From assembly GCA_003531115.1 (NCBI GenBank), contig DQHT01000146.1, forward strand, positions 1 to 6,241: 6,241 nt of DNA, in the 5' to 3' direction. Made by a program: the position numbers and the translations under genes. Below, piece after piece: positions 1 to 5,191 of this stretch (the stretch's first letter is position 1; each line of letters opens with the position of its first letter). The stretch is from Bacteroidota bacterium. GTDB lineage: Bacteria; Bacteroidota; Bacteroidia; UBA8524. The notes under the pieces are model-generated. The model was not told the DNA's origin and searched no databases. It saw only the letters and a list, made by a program, of their open reading frames with translations.

Positions 1-141
1 ACACACCGGGCAACGGCTGTTCATTTCCTGGAATTTTTTGAGGTTGAATACAGAGTGAGTGAACATTTTCCCTCTTCTGCATTTGGGACATTTAAACTTA
101 CGGAAGGCTTCGAATTTGGAACTGGCTTTTGTTGTGCACAT
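1..141 (-). CDS. DUF983 zinc-ribbon family protein, N-terminal part (cut by window edge)
   Basis: This is the first 47 codons of a gene that runs off the left edge in an open frame. The peptide begins MCTTKASSKF and contains two paired-cysteine knuckles, CPKC (C18, C21) and CPVC (C44, C47), separated by a basic stretch with the RRGKMF motif. That CxxC-CRRG-x(n)-CPxC layout is typical of the DUF983 family, whose members usually continue with two membrane helices to about 120-130 residues, so roughly 80 residues are probably missing here. The start lies just after the TGA stop of the preceding small gene (two bases between), so the two are probably co-translated. An AAGGAG at 152-157 lies 10 bases upstream of the start, inside the preceding gene. 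The biochemical role of DUF983 is unknown. Metal binding by the four cysteines and a link to oxidase maturation are inferences from motif and location. Confidence 0.82.
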   Translation of the reverse strand, partial: MCTTKASSKFEAFRKFKCPKCRRGKMFTHSVFNLKKFQEMNSRCPVC

Positions 142-143
142 AA

Positions 144-383
144 TCAGGCCTCTCCTTGTTCTGGTTGTTGTTTTCTTCTGTTACGGAACCAGAAAAAGAT
201 CACGGTTCCGAACAACAAATAGGGTGCTGCAAGGAGGTACAAGATCCCGTCATTCAATCCCAGTCCTGCTGTAGCTCCTTCCTTCATGTTCGATTCAATA
301 GCGGTTTTACATGCCGGACACTGTGCCAGAATATGGGGCAGGTTGATAAAAAACAGAAGGAATAAAAACAGGACGCGTTTCAT
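144..383 (-). CDS. Small exported, membrane-anchored CxxC protein (79 aa), function unknown
   Basis: The 79-residue product starts with a hydrophobic signal sequence (about residues 1-20, KR then a Leu/Phe-rich core, likely cleavage after A20). Next come a CPAC motif (C22, C25), a short polar segment to about residue 45, one membrane helix (about 46-67, rich in Leu, Ala and Phe with an APYLLFG core) and a basic tail (RNRRKQQ). The predicted layout is a short periplasmic CxxC segment held by one helix with a cytoplasmic tail. The cysteines fall right after the signal sequence, but LAQC is a poor lipobox because Gln sits at -1, so I do not call it a lipoprotein. It lies 21 bases after the DUF420 gene and 2 bases before the DUF983 gene. 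I recognise similar small proteins from Bacteroidota oxidase loci but know no function; a thiol or copper role beside SCO is inference. Confidence 0.8.
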   Translation of the reverse strand: MKRVLFLFLLFFINLPHILAQCPACKTAIESNMKEGATAGLGLNDGILYLLAAPYLLFGTVIFFWFRNRRKQQPEQGEA

Positions 384-404
384 GATTTAATTAATAAGGC
401 AAAG

Positions 405-932
405 TTAATGATTGTAATACGGAGAAATCATGATATAAATCATTACTCCGGTAACGGCCACATAGAGCCAGATCGGAAAGGTGATCTTCGCCAGCTTTTT
501 ATGCCGGTCGAATTTTTCGCTCAAAGCTCTTACAAAACTGAACAAAACCAAAGGAATTACCGCCACACTCAATACAATATGGGTGACCAGGATGCTCAAA
601 TAAAAACCTTTTATAAACCCGCTGCCGCCAAAAGTTGTACTTGGTGTAGTGATATGATAGAGAATATACATGACCAGAAATGCTGCTGATAATCCCATGC
701 AGGTTTTCATCAGTGTCTGGTGCAGTTTGCGGTTCCCGTTTTTGATGGCTAATACAGCAATAACCAGCAATACTGCGGTTATGCCATTAATGGTGGCATA
801 GATGGGTGGTAAAAAGGTGAAATCGTAACCCGGAATTGAAACATTGAACAAAGCGGCAACGGCCAGGGGAATAAGGATAGAAAGGGCAATGATCAGTCCC
901 CGGTATTTGCTGTCGGCTTTATTTTCTTCCAT
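405..932 (-). CDS. DUF420 membrane protein, CtaM/YozB-like oxidase maturation factor
   Basis: The product is 175 aa, starting MEENKADSKY. It has about five membrane helices (near residues 11-29, 43-65, 76-95, 110-136 and 148-170). Four histidines sit at or near membrane borders: H71 (RKLHQTLM), H93 (YHITTP), H118 (VTHIVLS) and H144 (DRHKKLAK). A closing WLYVAVTGVMIY segment follows, as is characteristic of DUF420. The Firmicutes relative CtaM (YozB) is required for aa3-type oxidase activity, so a maturation role is a reasonable transfer, with the exact step unknown. The frame stays open upstream to 1193, but that extension lies inside the SCO gene and has no family character. The Met at 932 fits the family length and gives a 14-base overlap with the end of SCO, implying translational coupling. 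The histidines could bind metal or heme; this is inference. Confidence 0.88.
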   Translation of the reverse strand: MEENKADSKYRGLIIALSILIPLAVAALFNVSIPGYDFTFLPPIYATINGITAVLLVIAVLAIKNGNRKLHQTLMKTCMGLSAAFLVMYILYHITTPSTTFGGSGFIKGFYLSILVTHIVLSVAVIPLVLFSFVRALSEKFDRHKKLAKITFPIWLYVAVTGVMIYIMISPYYNH

Positions 933-1569
933 AAGTTTCAACCACAAGGGCTTTAATATCATCCGACAATACCCGCATTTGATTAAAATCCGTTCCTTTA
1001 TAAAAGCCACGGATGCGGAATTTGGTATCGACCAGAACGACCATATCGCTGTGAATAAAAGCTTTTTCGATGGGTGTTTCCACGGTGGCCAACAGGTAGT
1101 CGAATTCAGCGGCGGCGTATAAATTTCCTTTTTCTCCGGTAAGCATATACCAGCGTTTGGGCATGGCACCGAGGTCATGGCCGTATTTGGCAAGTACGTG
1201 TACCGAATCGTTTTTTGGGTCGACCGTCATCGACAAAAATTTGATATCCGGGGAGTCTTTGTATTTGTTATAGACGAATTGCAGGTTGTGCATCATCGAA
1301 GGACAAATATCCGGACAGTTGGTAAAGAAAAAGTTAGCGGTGAAGATCTTTCCTTCCATATCGGCCTTAGTCAGGGTGTCGCCTTCCTGGTCGATAAAAG
1401 AAAAATCGGAGATGGTATGAAATACCGTATCTCCGATCTTCGTATCATAATAACGTTCACCATAAATGGGCAGGGAGGTAGATACAATTTCTCCCTGTTT
1501 TAAAATAAGTAACCAAAGAGTAGGTATCGCAAGGATACCGATGGCAATAAAAAATCCGTATTTCTTCAT
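919..1569 (-). CDS. sco1: SCO1/SenC family copper chaperone for cytochrome oxidase assembly
   Basis: With the start chosen here the product is 216 aa. An N-terminal membrane anchor (about residues 4-23) is followed by a periplasmic thioredoxin-like domain. The copper-binding set is complete: TNCPDICPS supplies C85 and C89 (CxxxC), and H173 sits in AFIHSDMVVLVD. The family segment SMTVDPKND follows the cysteines. SCO proteins deliver copper to, or reduce, the CuA site of subunit II and may assist other copper sites. I prefer the Met at 1569 because it starts one base after the subunit IV stop (TAA-A-ATG) and puts KK directly before the anchor. A Met at 1599 would add ten residues (MKETSGAPSK) and overlap subunit IV by 29 bases, and cannot be excluded. 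The 3' end overlaps the DUF420 start by 14 bases. Confidence 0.93.
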   Translation of the reverse strand: MKKYGFFIAIGILAIPTLWLLILKQGEIVSTSLPIYGERYYDTKIGDTVFHTISDFSFIDQEGDTLTKADMEGKIFTANFFFTNCPDICPSMMHNLQFVYNKYKDSPDIKFLSMTVDPKNDSVHVLAKYGHDLGAMPKRWYMLTGEKGNLYAAAEFDYLLATVETPIEKAFIHSDMVVLVDTKFRIRGFYKGTDFNQMRVLSDDIKALVVETYGRK

Positions 1570-1570
1570 T

Positions 1571-1924
1571 TTAGATGGTGCTCCAGAAGTTTCCTTCATA
1601 AAGCAAGCCAGTAATCAACCCCACGATAAAAATAACCGGTACAAGAATGCTAAGAGCAAGGTATTTGTGCTCATGCTTCATGTGCATAAAATAGCCAACG
1701 ATCAGGTAGGCTTTAACGATCCCGAATGCCACAAAGATGATGTTCCGGAACATGGTTGGAGCTAAGGTAAAGTAGAGGATAATATCTAAGACCGTGATAA
1801 CAGTAAGCCAGATAAATATCTTCCAGATCTCTTTGGTACCATGGCTTTCACCCTGGTAAAGCATCTCCTGATTGTTTTCATACATCAGGGTGGTATTATC
1901 GGTGGTATGTGATGAATGTGACAT
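1571..1924 (-). CDS. ctaF: Cytochrome c oxidase subunit IV, bacterial type (COX4_pro-like)
   Basis: This 117-aa membrane protein has a polar N-terminus of about 32 residues (His/Ser/Thr-rich, MSHSSHTTDN). Three helices follow, near residues 34-55, 60-80 and 87-109. The second helix ends in KAYLIVGYFMHMKHE, the recognisable signature of the small bacterial subunit IV family (also called CtaF or CoxD, PF03626 type). In related oxidases this subunit packs against subunits I and III and supports complex stability; it carries no cofactor. The gene follows the long subunit III by 18 bases of A/T-rich sequence and ends one base before the preferred SCO start. The length is usual for the family. I see no anomaly. 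Confidence 0.92.
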   Translation of the reverse strand: MSHSSHTTDNTTLMYENNQEMLYQGESHGTKEIWKIFIWLTVITVLDIILYFTLAPTMFRNIIFVAFGIVKAYLIVGYFMHMKHEHKYLALSILVPVIFIVGLITGLLYEGNFWSTI

Positions 1925-1942
1925 GATCGATTCGTTTAAAAT

Positions 1943-2722
1943 TTAGATAAGGTAGAAGAAGGTGAAAACGAAAACCCATACAAGGTCTACAAAGTGCCAG
2001 TAAAGTCCGGCCTTTTCTATCATTTCGTAATGACCGCGTTTTTCGTAGGTTCCTTTCAATACATTAAAATAGACCACAATGTTGAGGCATACTCCGGTGA
2101 ATACGTGAAAGCCATGGAAACCCGTTACAATAAAAAATAGTGCTGAAAACACGCCGGGACCGGTTTGCCGATGAATGGCGTCGTTCCAGGCATATTCACT
2201 TCCCACCGAAAGTGTAGCAGCATAATCGAGCCCTGCCTGGGTAAGTGAAAAACGGTTATGTTCCAGGGTTGCACCATCGCCGATAAAGTTTGACCACTCC
2301 CATGCCTGGCAGCTAAGGAAAGCAGCACCTCCAAGGATGGTCCACAGCATATAGGTGGCAACTTCCTTTTTCGATCTTCGGTGACCGGCTTCTACAGCTA
2401 ACACCATGGTTACAGAGGAGAAGATGAGGATAAAGGTCATCAAACTCACAAAGAACAAAGGCAGGTGAATGCCATGTGTATGCAAAATTCCAAATGATGG
2501 AAAGTGATTGAAAACCATATCCGGCATCGGCCATGGGGTATCGATATTTCCTGAGAAACTAAAACGTTCGGCTCCATAACCGACAAGCAGGGAAGAGAAA
2601 GTAAATGCGTCGGACAATAAAAAGATCCACATCATTAACTTACCATAGCTCACATTGAAAGGGGATTTCCCTCCTGCCCATACCGATCCGGAATCGTTCG
2701 ATGCTACTGAGTGTGTTGACAT
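1943..2722 (-). CDS. ctaE: Cytochrome c oxidase subunit III, long paralogue (259 aa)
   Basis: The product is a heme-copper oxidase subunit III with five predicted helices (about 28-50, 87-110, 122-143, 192-218 and 238-258). Family motifs are FHGFHVFTG (202-210) and YWHFVDLVWVFVF (241-253). Helix 1 carries WIFLLSDAFTF with D38 where many subunit III proteins have Glu; the SD form resembles E. coli CyoC. Loops between helices 1 and 2 and between helices 3 and 4 are long (about 36 and 48 residues), the latter containing many polar residues. Subunit III binds subunit I in the membrane and, in studied enzymes, sustains proton uptake and turnover stability. It is the second of two tandem subunit III genes, 10 bases after the short one and 18 bases before subunit IV. 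Both could be present in one complex; the sequence does not show stoichiometry. Confidence 0.94.
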   Translation of the reverse strand: MSTHSVASNDSGSVWAGGKSPFNVSYGKLMMWIFLLSDAFTFSSLLVGYGAERFSFSGNIDTPWPMPDMVFNHFPSFGILHTHGIHLPLFFVSLMTFILIFSSVTMVLAVEAGHRRSKKEVATYMLWTILGGAAFLSCQAWEWSNFIGDGATLEHNRFSLTQAGLDYAATLSVGSEYAWNDAIHRQTGPGVFSALFFIVTGFHGFHVFTGVCLNIVVYFNVLKGTYEKRGHYEMIEKAGLYWHFVDLVWVFVFTFFYLI

Positions 2723-2732
2723 TCTTTGTTTA

Positions 2733-3320
2733 TTAGCGGTTCAAAAATAAAAACAAATACAAATAAATCCAGAGTAAGCCCATAAAGTGCCAGTAAGTTG
2801 TGCACATGCTTAAGGCGCGCATACTCTTTTTATGGACTTCAAGCCGGAACGCTTTCCTTAAGGTGCGAACGATGGCTATCCATCCCCCAAATACGTGAAG
2901 GGCGTGAAAAGCGGTAATGGAATAGAAAAAGGAAACAGCGACATCATCACCTTTGAAGTGCAGGTTATTGTTGACCAGCACTTCCCATCCTAAAAATTGG
3001 CTATATCCAAAGGCCAGACCAAGAATAAGGGTGGTGAACAGGGCTACTTTAACCTGGTAGAGCTCATCCTTTTTTGCGGATATATAGGCCCAATGCAGGG
3101 TAAGTGAACTTAAAATGACGATCACCGTGGAATATATGAACTGTTCCGGAATAGGGAAGGAGTTCCAGTTGCCGGCCGCCTTTCTGACAATATAAGCAGA
3201 GGTAAGCGCGGCAAAAAACATCATCGAACCAATGATCGCCAACCAAAGGTTGAAACGTTTGGGGTCAACAACATAATTTGTCTCTTTTTTCGTGGGTTGT
3301 ATTGCAGTCATCATGCTCAT
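2733..3320 (-). CDS. Cytochrome c oxidase subunit III, short paralogue (195 aa)
   Basis: This is a compact subunit III with five predicted helices (about 24-46, 60-80, 90-112, 128-152 and 172-193) and short loops, the usual size for five-helix bacterial forms. It has the family motifs FHALHVFGG (138-146) and YWHFMGLLWIYLYLF (176-190). Helix 1 reads WLAIIGSMMFFAALTSAYIVRK, with S32 at the position of the D38/Glu carboxylate of other subunit III proteins, so that acidic side chain is absent. The start ATG shares one base with the ctaB stop (TAATG), which supports the Met at 3320 over the nearby Mets at 3314 and 3311. It is clearly homologous to the next gene but strongly diverged, so this is an old duplication rather than a recent repeat. 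The role is structural or regulatory in the oxidase; the split of work between the two copies is unknown. Confidence 0.93.
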   Translation of the reverse strand: MSMMTAIQPTKKETNYVVDPKRFNLWLAIIGSMMFFAALTSAYIVRKAAGNWNSFPIPEQFIYSTVIVILSSLTLHWAYISAKKDELYQVKVALFTTLILGLAFGYSQFLGWEVLVNNNLHFKGDDVAVSFFYSITAFHALHVFGGWIAIVRTLRKAFRLEVHKKSMRALSMCTTYWHFMGLLWIYLYLFLFLNR

Positions 3321-3322
3321 TA
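3318..3322 (-). other. TAATG stop-start junction between ctaB and short subunit III
   Basis: The ctaB stop TAA (3322-3320) and the following ATG (3320-3318) share base 3320. Such one-base overlaps usually indicate that ribosomes finishing the first gene restart on the next, which would link production of the heme O synthase and the subunit III. I see no convincing Shine-Dalgarno sequence just upstream, in keeping with Bacteroidota practice. The mechanism is inferred from the arrangement only. Confidence 0.6.
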
Positions 3323-4216
3323 CACTTTATCGATTACATAGGCCAACAAAACAACAGGCAGATAGAGAAAGGAGGCAAACATCAGCACCTTCGCATCTTT
3401 ATCGGTACAGGAACGGTATAATTTAACAGCAAGGTACAGGAATGCCAGTGCCGCCAAAACGGATACAACTCCGGATATTATTCCTGAAACACCCAGGAAA
3501 TATGGCAACAATCCCATAGGGATCAATACAAACGTATACCATACCATTTGCCGGGCAGAACGTTTGCCGCGTCCTTCAAAGGAAGGAAGCAGGCGATATC
3601 CTGCACGTTTATAGTCCTCATCAAGTATCCATGCAATGGCCCAGAAATGGGGGAATTGCCAGAAAAATTGAATGGCGAATAAGGCCAAGGCAACAGGACC
3701 GAACTCTCCGGTTACGGCAACATACCCCAACATAGGAGGGATAGCACCCGGAAAGGCTCCGACAAACACAGCCACCGGTGAAACGCGCTTTAATGGGGTA
3801 TAGAAAAAGGCATAAGAAACAAGGGAAGCAAAAGCCAGCCAACCGCTCAAAGGATTGAGAAACAGGCTGAGGATACTTACCCCGGCAACCCCCATCAATA
3901 AACAAAAAACAGCGGCTTCGTTAACACCCATTCTACCGGTTGCTATCGGACGATTGGCCGTACGGTGCATCAGCTTATCGTAGTTCTTTTCAATGATCTG
4001 ATTGATCCCGTTGGAACTACCAACTACCAAAAAACCACCAAGCACCAGCCAAAAAAGGTCGATCATGGCTGTGGTGGCACCGGCTGCCAATAAGAAACCC
4101 ATTGCCGCGGAAAATACCACGGTAAAAGTCAGGCGCATTTTGATGAGCTGACTGTAATCGCTCAGTTTTGCTTTGAGAGAAAAGGCTTCTATATATATTA
4201 TATCTCGCGTGATCAT
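3320..4216 (-). CDS. ctaB: Protoheme IX farnesyltransferase (heme O synthase)
   Basis: CtaB (CyoE, COX10) attaches a farnesyl group from farnesyl diphosphate to protoheme IX, making heme O for the next enzyme, CtaA. The 298-aa protein is a multi-helix member of the UbiA prenyltransferase superfamily. The first active-site motif is N72-x3-E76-x3-D80, followed by KLMHRTANRPIATGRM; the middle acidic residue is Glu where many bacteria have Asp. Further family markers are YTPLKRVSP (139-147), GAFPGAIPPMLGY (153-165), QFPHFWAIAW (187-196) and the second acidic motif LDEDYKRAG (198-206). The length is normal. A hydrophilic N-terminus of about 20 residues precedes the first helix. The start at 4216 lies 7 bases after ctaA, and the stop overlaps the short subunit III start by one base. 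Confidence 0.96.
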   Translation of the reverse strand: MITRDIIYIEAFSLKAKLSDYSQLIKMRLTFTVVFSAAMGFLLAAGATTAMIDLFWLVLGGFLVVGSSNGINQIIEKNYDKLMHRTANRPIATGRMGVNEAAVFCLLMGVAGVSILSLFLNPLSGWLAFASLVSYAFFYTPLKRVSPVAVFVGAFPGAIPPMLGYVAVTGEFGPVALALFAIQFFWQFPHFWAIAWILDEDYKRAGYRLLPSFEGRGKRSARQMVWYTFVLIPMGLLPYFLGVSGIISGVVSVLAALAFLYLAVKLYRSCTDKDAKVLMFASFLYLPVVLLAYVIDKV

Positions 4217-4223
4217 GTCACTT

Positions 4224-5171
4224 TTAATTCTTCTTTGTATTTAAAACCATCCATAAATAAAACCATCCCCCGGCCATCATGGTACCGAAAAGGATATGGC
4301 TTAACTGGGCGGCATCTGGTAAATCCATCCATCTGTTGGCTATCCCGCTGATCATTTGCAAACCGGAAAATGCCAGCGTGGCATACAGGGCTGTTTTCAG
4401 GTTTTTTTCCTGTTTAAAAGCCTTTGTTGCTTTGAGCCAAATAAATAAGGTAATGAGCAGGAGCAAAACGGAAAGGATAATATGCGAGCTGAGCACAGTG
4501 CCTGCCCGACTTATCCAGTCTGTTCCCAGACCTTGTATCAGTACCTCATCAACTTTTTCCCTTACCTGGGTTCCAACTCCGATCTGTATCAGGGTTAGAA
4601 CCAAGGCGATAAGACTCAGGTTGCGTAAGATCAGTTGATCAGGAAGAACGGATTTAAGTGTATGACGACGAAACACGGCCAACATCACCAGCCCTACAAC
4701 AACAAGGGCAAGCAGCATATGAACGGTAACCATCCACCCGGCTAAATTTTTGTCGACAACAACTTTTCCTATCCATCCCTGGAATCCAACCAAAATAAAT
4801 GAAAGAACGGCATATAGGGTAATGACGGGTTCTGTCTTTCGAAACTGAAAGGAAGAAAGCATCGTTATCCCTATTAATAACCCGATCAGAACGCCAACCA
4901 TGCGGTTTACGTATTCTGTCCAGGTATGGTAAACGTTAAACACCGCCACGGGCTTACCGGGTGCTGCAAAACGTGTTTGGTAGTCGTCGGGCAATTGCGA
5001 CACGTCAGTTGGAGGAACCCATTGGTCAAAACATTTTGGCCAATCCGGACATCCCATTCCTGAACCTGTTATGCGAACCCAGCCGCCTACAAAAATTAAG
5101 AAATAAATGGCAGCAACCGTTAATAACCCGAACTTGTTAAAAAATGATTCGGAAAACAAGCCTCTATTCAT
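4224..5171 (-). CDS. ctaA: Heme A synthase (CtaA/COX15)
   Basis: CtaA converts heme O to heme A by oxidising a ring methyl to formyl, in the membrane. The 315-aa protein has about eight helices in two four-helix halves. Hallmarks are GGWVRITGSGMGCPDWPKC (29-47), then H82 and E86 in YHTWTEYVNRMVG, H151 in VTVHMLLA, H230 in LSSHIILS and H292 in LSHILFG, giving a histidine pair in each half for heme binding. The first outer loop holds a cysteine pair (C41, C47), as in Bacillus-type enzymes, whereas no matching pair is present in the second half (GVGTQVREKVDE region). The gene starts 20 bases after ctaD, with AAGGAA at 5175-5180 close to the start, and lies 7 bases before ctaB, so the two heme-modifying enzymes are adjacent and presumably made together. 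Confidence 0.96.
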   Translation of the reverse strand: MNRGLFSESFFNKFGLLTVAAIYFLIFVGGWVRITGSGMGCPDWPKCFDQWVPPTDVSQLPDDYQTRFAAPGKPVAVFNVYHTWTEYVNRMVGVLIGLLIGITMLSSFQFRKTEPVITLYAVLSFILVGFQGWIGKVVVDKNLAGWMVTVHMLLALVVVGLVMLAVFRRHTLKSVLPDQLILRNLSLIALVLTLIQIGVGTQVREKVDEVLIQGLGTDWISRAGTVLSSHIILSVLLLLITLFIWLKATKAFKQEKNLKTALYATLAFSGLQMISGIANRWMDLPDAAQLSHILFGTMMAGGWFYLWMVLNTKKN

Positions 5172-5191
5172 CTATTCCTTCTATCGCTGAA

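Noticed and set aside
152..157. AAGGAG as a decisive Shine-Dalgarno site for the DUF983 gene
   Set aside because: It lies in coding sequence 10 bases from the start, the other genes here mostly lack such sites, and Bacteroidota seldom depend on them; chance is a fair explanation.
318..383. Lipoprotein signal in the small CxxC protein
   Set aside because: The segment before C22 reads ILAQ; Gln at -1 does not fit a lipobox, so ordinary signal cleavage or an uncleaved anchor is more likely.
408..689. Plus-strand open frame of 93 codons
   Set aside because: Antisense to DUF420, with no recognisable motif or start signal.
933..1193. Upstream extension of the DUF420 frame by 87 residues (MPNTAMTSVP...)
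   Set aside because: It lies wholly within the SCO gene in another frame, is Cys/Trp/Pro-rich without family character, and the Met at 932 gives the normal DUF420 length.
844..1503. Plus-strand open frames at 844-1122 and 1177-1503
   Set aside because: Both are antisense to SCO and DUF420, whose family residues are intact, and neither resembles a known protein.
1466..1765. Plus-strand open frame of 99 codons
   Set aside because: Antisense across the SCO/subunit IV junction; the composition looks like a frame shadow.
2125..2534. Extra minus-strand frames (2125-2361, 2313-2534) inside long subunit III
   Set aside because: They are out of frame with an intact subunit III and are Cys/His-rich without pattern.
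1991..2796. 13-base repeat AAAGTGCCAGTAA at 1991-2003 and 2784-2796
   Set aside because: It encodes the shared YWHF motif of the two subunit III paralogues; it reflects protein conservation and not a mobile or regulatory repeat.
3621..3905. Extra minus-strand frame inside ctaB
   Set aside because: Frame shadow; ctaB is complete and carries all family motifs.
4279..4638. Plus-strand open frame of 119 codons
   Set aside because: It is antisense to the well-supported ctaA gene and its translation shows no domain or membrane pattern; it is a by-product of ctaA codon use.
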